64,000 nt of DNA from Capitulum mitella. Its lineage: Eukaryota > Arthropoda > Thecostraca > Pollicipedomorpha > Pollicipedidae. Positions 22,291 to 34,719 of the stretch are shown here, one piece after another. Where the stretch lies: assembly GCA_030062745.1 (NCBI GenBank), contig CP099848.1, positions 18,711,081 through 18,775,080 of the forward strand, in the 5' to 3' direction. How positions within the stretch are numbered: position 1 is the stretch's first letter; each line of letters starts with the position of its first letter. The position numbers and the translations under genes are program-made. The notes beneath the pieces were generated by a model. That model saw only the letters and a program-made list of their open reading frames with translations, searched no databases and was not told the origin of the DNA.

Positions 22291-24834
22291 AATGTGATTA
22301 CGCTGGTATACAACTGATATTTTTAATCAAAGCTTGTGAATCGATGTTTGGTCTGGATCGTTTTTTTCTGAAATTGCTGCGTACCGCATTTGGTTCAAAT
22401 CAGTTTTGAAAAATCGCATGAATTACATCTGATCCCAAATCAAATTGAAAAAATAGCCATGATTCAAATGTTGATCCGGATCACGTCACTGCGATTCACA
22501 TCCTGCTCCGGATCATCGAAACGATGTCGAGCACAAGCCCGTCAGAAAGCCGAACTAAGAAAACTCGCATGGCACGCATCAAACCCGAACGGACCCGCCC
22601 GGCCGGAGCAGCAGTCAAGAACAGCTCGCTATTCCGCCTGCCGGCCGCTCAGCCAGGGAAAACTGGCCCGCCTTCCGTCAGCCGAAACAAAGGAATGCCG
22701 CTCCGGCCTGCGGCCGACGCACGGCACCACGGAACGAGTCCATTCCGAACAAGTTGCTCCACACGAAGAGCACAGAAACTGCACCTCAGTGATCATGACC
22801 ATGCGCTGGTCGCGACCGCCCTGTAATTCGGTTTAACACAACCACAACGGCTGTGTGATATGACCGGCAGTTTTCACCCCGGCCGATGGATTTGGTAGGA
22901 AAATCCTAACCACGATAAGCCACCCTCTCAGTTACGTTGCATGACAGTCTTAAAATGATCAGTACCCAGTACCAGGCGCAGCGAGGAGAGCCTACTTAAC
23001 AAGGCTTCCTTGAAATCCCAGAACCACGGATGTGGTTCAAAACAAAGGACCAACAATCGGGCGATCAAACGTAAGATGACAGTGTTTACTCTGTAAGATC
23101 TCCGTCATTTGGTATTATCGGAAAGTACTGGAAAGTCCACGCTGGAGTTTAAAATGCTTTTCCAAACCATATTCTGAAGTACTTTAAAAGAACGGTTAAC
23201 TCTCCTTCGTATCATCAGTAGTTTGTCCCAGCATACGGCAAAATCTCTTCTGACAGGTTCAACTCTGAGCACCACTACGGACAATCAATCATTTAACACG
23301 GAACGCTACGTTTACAAGACTGGTGCATCTGACGAAACTAACGTGCAACGACCGACCTGACTTGCGACACGAGGTGAGGTGACACCCAACTGGCTGCAGC
23401 TCGCTGTGACCCCTCTAGTGCACCCATGACCATGGTCGTGGGTACACTACCACAGCATTATCTGCGTTTAGAAACTGACGTGTCCACTTAACAACCTTCG
23501 CCACGGGATATGCAAACTTTCCTCGTTTACCAAGGCTGCAGCCGCCTTTAGCGTGAAGACACTCGTTTAAGCAAGAAGCCAGGACCCGAATTCACACTGT
23601 AAGCGCGGGTCAAGGCGTCTTGAGGCCGAGAGGGTACGGAAAACGTTCAACCGTCATCACGACTGCCCCAATATCTGCCTGTAATGCACAAGTCAGCTGC
23701 ACTATGGCGCCAACATGCCCAAGCACCGATTTTTCACATAAGCACGGCGACTGGCGCTTGCTGCACAGTGTGACGAAAAATTAACTTCGGAGTGACAGGC
23801 ATGGACTGCGATGCCCGCTGCACCGCTCACGTGCAAACAACGGCTGCTAAGTGCCACGCTGCCTGAATCATCACTCGGCTTACCCCAAGCCTCCTGTGAA
23901 AACCAGATCTCAGTTCCTTCAGTAATTAGCTGAAGGAGGGACACCCGTGCCTCTAATCCGCTGGCGACCACAGGAAGGCGCCATATCGCTTGGTCAGTTC
24001 AGTTAGTCCCCGGTGAAAAAGGACGAAACCTGACTGCTGAGTTGGGTCACCAATCGCTGTTTCCATATCGGTCCACCGCTGACGATGCGGTGGCGCCAGG
24101 TCGGAGCGCGGGGCACTGTCCGGCCCGGCTGTGGGCGGCTCTCCGAGTTCCGTTCCCCGGCCGCCGAGTGCCGGCCGATCATCGATCACAGGCGGCGCTG
24201 AGGGCGGCCGCCAGCTAGGCCGATACATCGAAACGGCGCCGCGGACGCCCCCGTCGCCGTAACGATCGGCGACGTCAGGCCGGCGGTCGACGGCAAACGG
24301 ACCAGACCACACCGGCGGACGGACCAGACCACACCGGCAGACGGACCGAACGGGATCGTTCGGCATGCTTCCGTCACCCATGCAACCGCCCCCAGCGCAG
24401 AGTAAAAACAGCTTCGTTCCTGCCGCACCGGCGGCGTTTTGGCGACCTCTGCTCAGGAAACGCGACCATCGCGCGGAGTTTATCAGGTGGACATTAGAGA
24501 AAACCCGCCTGTTAACATGGTGCGCCTAAGCCCTGTTCCCATTACATAACGCTGCTCTGGCCTTGTGTAAGAGAGTTACATAAACAGGTTTTTCACGGGG
24601 CAGCAGGATCAACACTGGAAAATATCCTGTAGCCTCACATGTCAATGAAACTAAAAAATAATAAATACGCAAGGTCAATTTATCTCCGCAACCACACCCT
24701 GGCTTCACTGCTGGTAAAAATGGCTGCCAACAGATTCCAGATGAAGCTTCAAAAAGATTCTGTTTCAATATTATGTTTCATCATCACGCTATTAAGAAAC
24801 TCGAGTGTCATTAGACATTCTTGTATATATACGA

Positions 24835-24835
<1 letters not shown>
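22287..24835. other. No gene recognised
   Basis: Mixed sequence with GATCCGGATC at 22,473 and a GC-rich block at about 24,050-24,470 containing a 22-bp tandem duplication (ACCAGACCACACCGGC at 24,300 and 24,322). No exon with splice sites or domain could be supported on either strand. Confidence 0.4.

Positions 24836-24883
<48 letters not shown>
24836..24883. repeat. (AT)n microsatellite
   Basis: An uninterrupted AT run of about 48 bp, preceded by TATATATACGAG. Confidence 0.95.
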
Positions 24884-24887
<4 letters not shown>

Positions 24888-26494
24888 GATTTGATAAGAG
24901 TTTCAACAATCGAATCAAAAGGCCTTGTTCAATGGCCTCACGCACAAAATACACGAGGACACAAGGCGTAAATCATCACAAAGTTCGAGACTGCCGTTAC
25001 TCACATGAACACTTCATGAATCTAGTGACAAGGAAATATTTTAATTGCATCTATTCAGAACAAAAGCAACATAGTTGAAAACATAAGGCTCAAGGTACCA
25101 AAAGTCAACGAGAATTTTAGGAAAGTCGTTGAAGGGAAAATGCATTCGGATGCAAGTTAGCATTTCAAACCGATTTCGCAGACGGAGCCGATACGACTGT
25201 GTCTTTCTTTCCTGACGCCAACCTTCCTGATCTCAATCGCCTGGCGGGTGAATTGCATTCGTCTCTCGAGCTCGACACTCGGTGGCCAGGACCAAGGCCT
25301 CAGCGGGATCTGCGCGTCAGCAGTACTGAGAAAACTGGTCGGCTGGTTCACAGATTCACTAGAATTTCTGTTCCACAGCGACTTCTTGAAACCGGACGGT
25401 GCTGTGCCGACCAGCCTCGTGTACGCAGCTGTCGCCACAATGGCAAACTGGTTCGCGACGCGTTTGCAATTTTCATCGATCGAAGGGCATCTGGATTTGG
25501 TAAGACGGATCCGCGTGCGGCTTGATCGGTGTGCCACCTTGATGTAATGAGACTAGAGGAGTCTGGATACCGACTCATTCATTATGTAACTCGGACGTGA
25601 GGAATGTTGATGGACGCTCTTCTAAGCCTCGAAGTAAGTTTTTGGCCTCTGACAAACCCCCATGAAGACGAGTCATCTGGAAGGCGTTATAAATCAAGGG
25701 TGGATAAATACAGACTAGTGGGAGACCATCAATCCTATCTGGATGACTGCTTAAAATATCCACTTGCATTTTAACCCTATATTGCATTTATAGCAATATT
25801 AACCCAACGGTAGATTCGTCCATCCCCCTACGTTCTCGAAAACCATGGGTCCGATTACCTACCAGAAAACGGCGTTCAATACTTCATGTCATTTCACCGA
25901 CAACCGACAGGTCTATCACATATGTAAGGAAGAGGTCGATTTTCAAAATTCACAGGCGTATCCAGGGCACATAAAAAGGAGTACACGTTCGCTTTTGGAA
26001 ACGTTAATCCATTCTGCAACACATTTTGGGTTTGGCAAGCTTGTCTGTGTTCGGAAAATATTTACATACGCTTCGCATACCATATCATACATGCATGATA
26101 AATACCCACTGGCGGACCCATTTACCAGAAAAGTGGGGTAACTTTCAACACGATGAACTATTGGTAATTGGCTATCATATTCAAACACGTGACTGATATC
26201 TTGCATTGTGCTTTAAGTTCCATTTTTGAGACCATACGCGCATCATATTTTGAAATAATAGAATCGCATACGTGACCAGGGCACACGAAGGGATATTTTC
26301 GGAAAATGTATTTTTTGTAACATTCCCTCAATTTGGTGAATTATGTGCGTCATGAGTACATTCCCTTATGTTATGTACACAGCTGTAAGTGCTCATGGGC
26401 GGATCCAGGCGCCAGAAAAATGGGTCAATAAGCACATGCTAATAGTTGTTTTCTTCCGTAAAACAAGACATAATTTCTCGGAAATAAAAGCAAA
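24884..26494. other. No firm gene; one protein-like open frame
   Basis: Plus-strand 25,248-25,547 is open for 99 codons with hydrophobic segments (for example VPTSLVYAAVATMANWF), but the other frames are open over the same stretch and I recognise no family. I do not call it a gene. The rest up to the palindrome arm shows nothing. Confidence 0.3.
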
Positions 26495-27625
26495 TAAAAT
26501 AACCTCTTTTGCACTACCCTGGAGTCCCCTCTGATTTTATTTTTTCTGAAATATATGGAATCTCTTCGTTGTCTTCGTGGAACTAACAAAGCCAATCACC
26601 TTCATTTACATGTCTGTAGGGCTCGCTGAACATATTACACGGAATATGCACCCGAAAACCAACGCACAGAGACACCCCTTGCAATATGTAAAAGTGAATT
26701 ATATGAGTAAATGAGTACCAATATGTCTACATCACACGTTAGCTCTTTTATTCTTGCAATGAGCCATCGATTCCTAGGAACACGAAAATATAAACAGCAT
26801 CTTTTATATGGCCCTGGATCCATTACTCATCAGCATTTTTCTTAAGATCATTGAAAGTATGCAGATAACAAATATTTTGGTCATTTGAACTGTCCGTGAA
26901 CTTATGAAGGACATCAAAATGGTACATGACTACGTCAAAATGAGCGATGTCCAGAAGCGTGATATTCCTCCATAACCCTCCAAAAAACGTGAACAGAAAT
27001 CTCCTCTGGAGGTCAATATCTGAAATTCTGTCAACACATGAAAAAAGTCATATCTGGGAAAAGTCAACAAGTTTCGTGAAGCAGCTCTCCAAAGCCCGGG
27101 CATTGCGTGCGAAAAACCGATGGGGAACAGAATCTGCCCCCCCCCCCCAGCACAGATTAGGGTTGTGTCGCTTTCACTCATTTGTCAATTTGCCAGCATT
27201 CTCCGCGATTCTTCAACTTTTTGAACTTGAACTTTCCTTGTGTTCTCCTAGGTTTCTGCGTTTTCTAAACAAGTTCTCTAAGCAAGTGCAATTCATGTGT
27301 TTCCCCATGACATCATGTTTGTATACCTAAACGTACAAACAACTGTGAGCTTGTAATTGCCAGCTTTGTCTGCCTGCATGTTCTGCGCGTAACTCCACTG
27401 ACTAGGCAGCTTCAGTCCGACGACTCAACGACGTATTTCCCCGACAAATATTTCACAAAGATCTCCTGCTCCAAAGAGACAAAGACCACGAGTTTTGGGG
27501 CCTCGCAAAGCAGCATTTTTGATACGAAATTCCTGTCGACCATGAAGTGTCAAGCTCTTTTGTTGCTATCACTAATTTGACAGTACAAAGTACAAAAAAT
27601 TTGACCGAGGCCGACGCACGATTAA

Positions 27626-28847
27626 TTAACCCGTCCCCGACTGGGGGGCAGTTAACTGCCCCCCCCCGAGGTTTTTCTGGGATTGCGAGAGAACCAACAA
27701 ACACAGAGTCACGAAACTTCGTGTACCTTTTGCTTCATCAATTGTACATCTCGTGTCAAAATTTTGACCCCAGGTCAGGTGAGGTGCCTCACCTAGGCCC
27801 GGTCAAACAGACCTATGTCCAAAAAAGTTTAGCGCCCTGTAGCTTTTTCTCAAAAGAAGATATCTCAATAATACTTTCCGGGATTAGTGATCGTGATAGA
27901 TACAACAAATCTGCTATCTCAGATTTCTCGGAATTTTCCGGGTCATTGACCTAAGGTCAAGCCCATTTTTAAGACATGTCGTTTTTTCGGAAATTGACGG
28001 AATATTTCATAACAATTTTAGTGTCGAGTCAAGCAGACACCTAGTTGCCGTCATTCGGCAAAGTATCAATGACTTCCCAGCCATTGGCCTGAGGTCAGGT
28101 CACGAATAACTGCAGCGAGCCAAAATGTACCACCGTCAAAATCGACGATGAATTACTCAGAATGGGTAGAAAATGGCACAACTAGCTTTCACAGACGTAA
28201 TACCGGGAACCTCAAAAGGTATGAATAGCATATTTTGGAAATAAACAGGTTCTCGCGAATAAAGCTCCGCCAATTGTGTAGATTCGAAACTAATTAATTT
28301 TTCCAAAATATAAGCATGAAAAACCATCACAAGAATCACTAAGATCAATACAATGCACATAGATAGGCTTTTTCCGCGAAAATAAACAAACGCTAAAATT
28401 AGTTCCCGTCAATTTGGTACCGCATACGTCAGCGGTGCACACAGACAGCTGGCGGGAGAACTGCCGTGTCTTTAACTCAACGTTTCGGCGTATATATTGA
28501 ACAAATCTGGGGAAATTAGACGTGTATCGGCATCCGCAGACCTTTACTTGTGCGCTGGTGCCTTTACCTAGGCGTTATCAGTCACAGCCCTTGAGATTCA
28601 GGCCATTCCTCGGCCTTATGCAATCGGCTACGAGAAAACATATATAGGGCGTAAATTGCTGACATATTATCTAAAACTAAAAATGAGGCCAGTTTCGAGC
28701 TCCACTCGCCACAAGCTTTCCAATGGTATGCTTATATTTATCGTGCGACCAACCGTTCATGAGTTAGAGGGGGAGGCCAACTACCCCCCCCCCCAGTCGC
28801 CGATGTTCGAAACGGACCGACGGTCCGTTTAGACATTAGCGGGTTAA
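27626..28847 (-). mobile_element. TTAA-flanked MITE, family B, copy 3 (left arm)
   Basis: TTAA at 27,626-27,629 and 28,844-28,847, termini CCCGTCCCCGA and AGCGGG. Pairs with 60,782-61,997 in the other arm, so the insertion predates the duplication. It lies about 1.3 kb beyond the 3' end of GCH1. Confidence 0.8.
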
Positions 28848-30124
28848 GACAAAGGCTTACGTTTGACGGCCACAGAGATGACGATCGGCACATCCCGTTA
28901 GCTGATACGACAGAAAAAGTAACTACTGACGGCCTGATCCACCGAGTCGGAACTCCACCGAAAAAAACGCCAAATCATCCTTCGAATAGCCGAGGTGACT
29001 TTGAAGGGAAAATTCCGCGCCAAAATAAGCAGGCAATTACCTGCGTCGGCAATAAACCGGCCTCCTACCCACAGCACACCATTCAGCGAAGCCTGCGTCG
29101 CAGCCGACTGGTGACTGGCAGCAGCAGCCATCGCCCGCCGTGACCTGCCTGGAGTCGGCCCGTCCACAGGTGGGCGCCAGACCCAGGCGGCCGATCCAGA
29201 CGGGGCGGAGCGGCGGGCCCACTCGCCGCCCCGCTGCGGCCGCCGCTCGGTGTCAAGGCCCGCCTGTCGCAACCGCCCGGCGGCGGCAAGAACACACCGT
29301 CGGCCGGAGTGCGCGACTTTATTCCACGAACGGGCGCCGGCCCGGCCCGGCCGTCAGCGGGCGAGCTCGGGCCGCCAACCACCCGCCGCCGCCGGCTCAC
29401 AACAGACAACGGTCACAGCGACAACACGCACGCAGTTCTCACGACTGCTTGGTCCCTTCGACAACGGATCGGCCTCGCCGACTTGGTCCCGCTTTGTCAC
29501 AGACAGTTCTAGTTGGCACATTGCTGCTATCGACGCTCGTAACTGGGGTACGACGGGGATAAAACGCAAACTCACGCGGCGAAAGTGAACAGGGATCAGT
29601 AAGGAACACGGAAAAGTGATCACTTCTACCGACCACAACCTTGAAACTGGAAAAAGGACATGTGCGGCCGAAACAGGAACCGCTCCGTGCAAGACTACGG
29701 ATCCACAAGCTCCAGAACTTCAGTTTCCACCAACGGGATATGACGAAAGCTGCCTGTTTGGTACAATGTAGGTACCCTAATAAAACCCTCCACAGTGCGC
29801 TCACCGTGGCACAACAATTAGAATCCGAACGTCATGGTAGTCGTGACACTCGGTAGTCGGGAAACTCGGAAAACCGCATCAAACAAAGGCAACAGAAGGA
29901 ACACACCAGCTACAGAGTCACACCACGGATGGTCAGATTTTGCAACGACCGGCAACGCAAAGGACTCGACCGCGCCCGGCCCGCTCCAGCAAACGGAACA
30001 CCGCGTGCTTCACGAAACCACAGCACCTCAGCCAAGCACTAGCGGGAATGGAGCGGGGTCACTCACTCATGACGCAGAACGCCGAGCCCTTTGGTCAACA
30101 CCGTTAGCCCGTAGCCGTCGTCGT
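28848..30124 (-). other. 3' flank and probable 3' UTR of GCH1 copy 1
   Basis: No separate gene is supported. The stretch matches 59,539-60,781 in reverse complement. A poly(A) signal AATAAA on the minus strand lies at 29,318-29,323, about 800 bp after the stop codon, so this is probably mostly untranslated sequence. A long open frame on the plus strand, antisense to GCH1, is a by-product of GC-rich codons. Confidence 0.5.
29318..29323 (-). terminator. Candidate poly(A) signal of GCH1 copy 1
   Basis: AATAAA on the minus strand, conserved at the matching position (60,302-60,307) in the other arm. Its use is not demonstrated. Confidence 0.4.
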
Positions 30125-30859
30125 CTACCGCATCAGCGCCAGGTACTCCTCGCGCGTCTTGGGGTCGTCCCTGAACACGCCCAGCATGCAGCTGGTCACC
30201 GTCTTGGCGTTAATCTTCTGCACGCCGCGCATCACCATGCACATGTGCGTGGCGTCCACGGTGACCGCCACGCCGCTTGGGTTGATGGCCTCGAGCAGGG
30301 CGTGCGCGATCTGCTTGGTGAGCCGCTCCTGCACCTGCAACCGCCGGCTGAACACCTCCACGATCCGCGCCACCTTGCTGAGGCCGAGCACCTTGCCGCG
30401 GGGCAGGTATGCCACAGACACCTTGCCCATGAACGGCACCAAGTGGTGCTCGCACATGGAGAACATCTCGATGTCCTTGACGATCACCATCTCGTCATGG
30501 TCCTCGTCGAAGACGGCCTCGTTCAGCACCTCCTGGATAGTCTGATCGTAGCCCTTGGTGAAGTAGAGCAGCGCCTTGGCGGCGCGCTCTGGCGTCTTGA
30601 GCAGGCCCTCGCGTTGCACGTTCTCGCCCAGCGAGGTGAGCAGGTGCCGATAGCTGTCGGCCATCTCGCCGACCAGCAGCTGCCGCTGCGACGGCCGGTG
30701 GTCCAGCTCCAGGTCGTTGTGGAACATGCACTTGGTGTGCAGCAGCGAGTTCTGGCGGCGCACCAGCGCCCCGGCCGGCTCGGCGTCCGCCGCGTTCCCG
30801 GAGCCATTCTGCTCGCCGTTCTGGGCGCCGTTCTGCGGGCCACTGCGTTCTTCGTTCAT
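30125..30859 (-). CDS. GCH1: GTP cyclohydrolase I, copy 1
   Basis: Converts GTP to 7,8-dihydroneopterin triphosphate plus formate, the first step of tetrahydrobiopterin and pteridine synthesis; the family forms cytosolic homodecamers. 244 residues from ATG at 30,859 to TAG. A variable Gln-Asn-Gly-rich N-terminus (three QNG repeats) precedes the catalytic domain from about residue 55. Zinc ligands are Cys136 and His139 in CEHHLVPF and Cys207 in THMCMVMRG. Also present are [33 protein letters not shown] and the C-terminal [18 protein letters not shown]. The frame is intact and has no introns, unusual since animal GCH1 genes normally have several. At positions differing from copy 2, this copy has Phe117 and Met206, which match the family consensus as I know it. 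The in-frame sequence continues open upstream to 31,042. Confidence 0.95.
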   Translation of the reverse strand: MNEERSGPQNGAQNGEQNGSGNAADAEPAGALVRRQNSLLHTKCMFHNDLELDHRPSQRQLLVGEMADSYRHLLTSLGENVQREGLLKTPERAAKALLYFTKGYDQTIQEVLNEAVFDEDHDEMVIVKDIEMFSMCEHHLVPFMGKVSVAYLPRGKVLGLSKVARIVEVFSRRLQVQERLTKQIAHALLEAINPSGVAVTVDATHMCMVMRGVQKINAKTVTSCMLGVFRDDPKTREEYLALMR

Positions 30860-31390
30860 GGCGGCGACGGGCGGCTGACGGGCGGCGGGCGGCGCTCCGA
30901 CTGGACTGGGTATCGACCGCGGCGGCCGGACGGCGACTGTTGCGCGCCGCGGCCGCCGGCCGCCGCCACCGCCGCCGGCGCGGGCGGGAAAGTACGCCGT
31001 ACCGGCCCGCGGCCGACCGCCATTAGCCGTGACCCACACCACAGCGCCGCCGCCGCCGCCCGGACACTACCGCCAGCTGGACAAGGGGAGGGGAATGAGG
31101 GGGCGCGAAGGGGGAGGGGTGCGAGGCACCACTGGGAGCACGCGGAAGTGCGCATGTGGTACGGCTTTCACAACAGGGCGCTCGAGTTGCGTAAGAGCTT
31201 GGCGACGAGTTATGGAATGGGTGCTGGAATGCGGGAGGGGTGGAATTATCTCGGTCTCACGGCCGTCAGGCATTAACCCAGTGCATCGCGGGGTCTACAG
31301 GTCGATGGGAAAGCTCGCAGGGCCCAAAACGCTGTCCGCTTTCAAAACGCAGAGTAGGTTTGATTTCGTCACATGCATATTTCCAAGGAT
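30860..31390 (-). promoter_or_regulatory. GC-rich 5' region of GCH1 copy 1
   Basis: Very CpG-rich sequence just upstream of the start codon, conserved at 58,269-58,803 in the other arm. It probably holds the 5' UTR and a CpG-rich promoter; I see no clear TATA box. The GCH1 frame stays open for 61 codons upstream of the chosen ATG in both copies, so a longer N-terminus is possible. A TTAA element starts immediately beyond. Confidence 0.45.
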
Positions 31391-32606
31391 TTAACCAGGC
31401 TCCCACCGGGCGAGGGACAGTTGATAGCCCCCCCCCCCCCCACCTGAGGCTTTTCAAAGATTGTGGGAAAACGAACAAACGCAGCGCCACAGGATTTTGC
31501 GTGCCTTTTCTTGGTCTTTTTTACATGTTGTGTCACACTTTTGGCCTCTGATCGAGGCAGGTCTCTGACCTACGCAGCTAAGTAGACCAACGTCCAAAGA
31601 AATTTAGCGTCTCGTATTTTTTTCAGAAAACAAGTTACTAGAGAAAAACTTTCAGGGATTAGAGGTCATGATACGTGCAAAAAACCTGTTCTCTCAGATT
31701 TCTTCGTTCTGGGTCACTGGCCAAAGGCCAAACCTTTTTCAAGACACGTTGTCGCTTTTGGGAAACTGACGGAACTTTTTACAAGACTAAGTGTGAAGTG
31801 ATGTAGACATCAAATAGTCGTCATTCAGCAAAGCATCACTGACCACCAACCACTGACCTGAGGTCAGGTGACCAATAACTATCATGAGCGAAAATGCACC
31901 GCCGTCAAAATCAACGACAAATGACTAAGAACGGAAAAAATAGCAAAACTGGCTCTCACAATCGCAAATGCTACAAAGAAGTTTCAAAATTTTTAAAAAC
32001 TTCATATTTTGAAAACAAACAGGCTTTTGCGAATAAACCCCCATCAGATGTGTATACGGATAACTAATGAGTTTAAAAAAATAAACACGGGAAACCACAA
32101 CACGAACAATTAGCATCAGGAAACAACGCTTGACAAGGCTAATTTCACCAGAATAAAGGAACGCTAAAATTTGTATCTTTTCATTCCATCACGCGTTCGG
32201 CACCGACGCTAGCGGTGCAGTGGCGCCAAAATCGCTAGGTCTGACTCAAAGTTTCCCGTAAATCTTAAACAAATCAGAGGAGTTAGATGTGTACAGTCAT
32301 CTACAAACTTTTAGAAATGCGCTGGTGTCTACATAGACTTGATGAATCACACCCCTTGAAAACCAGGCCGTTTCCCGGGTTCATGCAATCGGCTATAATA
32401 CAACAGGTATAGAGCCCACACGGCTTATATACTGCATATCATCCAAAAGTAAAAATGACGCCAATTTCTAGCTTTACTTGTCACGACTTTCCAACGACAT
32501 GCTTGTATTCATCGTGCAACAGGCAGTTCGCGAATTACGGAGGGGGTTCGTCAACAACCCCCCGTCGGGTGTGCACAGCACCGACTGCCAGTTCGGCGTG
32601 GGTTAA
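31391..32606 (+). mobile_element. TTAA-flanked MITE, family C, copy 1
   Basis: TTAA at 31,391-31,394 and 32,603-32,606. About 1.2 kb, non-coding. Related internally to family B (shared phrases such as TGACCTGAGGTCAGGT near 31,855 and AAATTTAGCG-like terminal-third sequence) but with different ends. It lies about 530 bp upstream of the GCH1 start codon and pairs with 57,080-58,268. Confidence 0.7.
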
Positions 32607-34719
32607 TACACCATTCACGTACAGCCACCTTCTAAAATTGCTACAGTCTTCCTTCCAAAGTCCCCAGCACCCAACAGACCGTGCAAAATGCGACTGACAA
32701 GGGACAGAAGCATTCCTTTTTCAACCGAGGTCTCGTGCCAGCGTAACCAGAAATGAGAATACGCTGAAAAACGCTTTCCGCGTGCTTACCAACGTGAACA
32801 CGCACAGTACTGAGCGGTAAGCACATACCCCAAGTTATACAATTTCGGTGTGACTTTCTACGTGAATTCCCGGCGCGGAGGCAATCGGCTAAAGCGCTGA
32901 CGCCTCCTCGTGCAGCCCAGTGGTGTTGAGCCCCAGAACGGGCGCCCGAGTCCCGGACAGCCGATAAGAGGCCGCAGTGCTGCGGAGCAGAGTGAGATCA
33001 AAATTCCCAACATCGCGTGATAAGTCCTTCTAACACATCACGTATCTGGGCCACGTTGTAACCGGTAAGCCCTCGTTAGCATGCATTTTGATCCCAACGC
33101 TGCACAACTGAACACAGCCGGGCTTAAATCCTGTAGAACAGTCTGGTACTGCAAGTAAAGTTTCAAGAATCACATCCCGCCGACATATTTTCGCCACCTA
33201 AAGCGGCCGTAGCGACAATATCCGCCCATTCCATGATACGTACTTGATATATCACTGATCACCATCCACACGGATTGCAGCACGATTCGGCGTCTATCCC
33301 TGAATCCCACAATTAGTTGGGATCATTCCTTCTTTGCCATTAAAGGTTTATTACCCTTTTTTATTAATTCCATCTCTACGGATGACGAAAGCCTGGATTG
33401 GGATCATCACCCTGTTCTATACAGCTCCCATTCGTTCACCTAGATCATTTACCATTTTACATACTACTGCAACCAATTCAGTGGGTGAATCACACAGGAC
33501 GCAATGCCACAGTAGTCCGGCTCCCCCAATGGCCTTTTATTAAAACCCGCGTTGTGGACAGACCAAAAGAACTATCCTTGTATACCGTTTTCGTCCCATC
33601 CGATTAATGCGTGCCTCATAACCGACGCACACTGCCCTGCCAAGCCACCCAGGACCGGTGGCGCCCTCTCTGCGATCCTCTCTCGTCAGAGGCCCACACC
33701 GTACCTGCAGCACCCCTCGGCAGACGTGGCGCCCTCTCTGCAGGCCGACCGCACCGCCCACTGGTGGCATTTTCGGCGCCCGATCGGTCCGATGTCCGCA
33801 GCAGCAGCATCGGTGAATGGTAATGGGCCATCCGTCCGCAATATCGCGCCTGGTCTCACTTCTCGCCGCGACCGACGGGGTCCGACCGCCCCGCCGGCCG
33901 CCCACGACTGACTCTGACCAGCAGGGCGGACGCCACGTCCGGCCGATAAGGCGGCTCCGCAGAGCCACGCCGACACCAGACCGGCGGCGGCGGCGAGGCG
34001 CACCTGATAACGCGCTCCGACCGACGGCTGGGCGGCAGTTCCGCGCGCACTGCTCGGCTGACACGGTCAGCCTGACGTCTCACCAAACTGCGCGCGTCGA
34101 CCGGCCCCATGTCCGACCGGCCCCACGTCCCGCTGGCGCCTGGCCGCGACCAGGCAGACCCGAGCTCGGTGTCCACACCGTTCCTCTCGCGGACGGAGCT
34201 GAGGCCGCCATCGCACGGCTGGCCCCGCAGCGCCTCACGATCCAGGGTCTGAACAAAGGCAGCGAAGGCCAGCTATTCGCGGAAAGGAGTGCCGTGCATG
34301 GACGACTCCACGCCATTCAGTCGAGCCGGCCGGGCATTAGGAAAATTGCCGCGACGATCACGAAGAGTGCCAACGTCAGAGGTGGCACCACCACCGGGCA
34401 CTGCCCCCACTCGGGCATTCCTCTGATCAACATCTGATTGGGTGCCACTTGCGCCGACACGCCCCGAGGATGCGATAACTGCGATAGTTTGTTTCGAAAA
34501 CTTTTATCGCAGACCTACTTCAGCGTTGGATATGGTATATTTATCTGTGCTGCTAGCCGAGGCATGGTGCAAAGTAAAGGCGAAACTGCGCTCATTTGAA
34601 CTTGTAGAAGATACATAAATACGCCAAATCATGCTTATCAGTGTAAAAGATAGGTATGGTACAAAGAGGGCTTAGCGGTCGACAGACAAATACATTTCTA
34701 CTGCTCAAAAACAATCCGG
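32607..34719. other. Arm sequence with no firm gene
   Basis: Pairs with 47,385-49,190 and 56,783-57,079 in the other arm. The block 33,600-34,430 is GC-rich and open in many frames on both strands; I see no domain. The right-arm LINE inserted at the site corresponding to about 32,908-32,918, where this arm is uninterrupted. Confidence 0.45.
34317..34433 (-). CDS. Possible 38-residue membrane micropeptide (unproven)
   Basis: A short frame from ATG at 34,433 to TGA with a hydrophobic core (VVVPPLTLALFVIVAAIF). The other arm has the same sequence from 47,670 with one residue changed (Pro13 to Leu), but a C at the stop codon turns TGA into CGA, so that frame reads on to 48,020. No family is recognised. 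It may be an exon fragment or chance. Confidence 0.15.
   Translation of the reverse strand: MLIRGMPEWGQCPVVVPPLTLALFVIVAAIFLMPGRLD

Noticed and set aside
25157-25547. Protein-like frames of 99-126 codons.
   Set aside because: Three frames on two strands are open over the same bases and no family is recognised.
29834-31276. A 480-codon plus-strand open frame antisense to GCH1 (mirror at 58,363-59,829).
   Set aside because: It lies over the GCH1 coding strand, where GC-rich third positions remove stops from the antisense frame. It has no domain, and GCH1 explains the conservation.
33540-34437. Overlapping 119-206-codon frames on both strands, also present in the right arm.
   Set aside because: The same stretch is open in many frames, so conservation simply reflects the duplication; no domain or splice signal.
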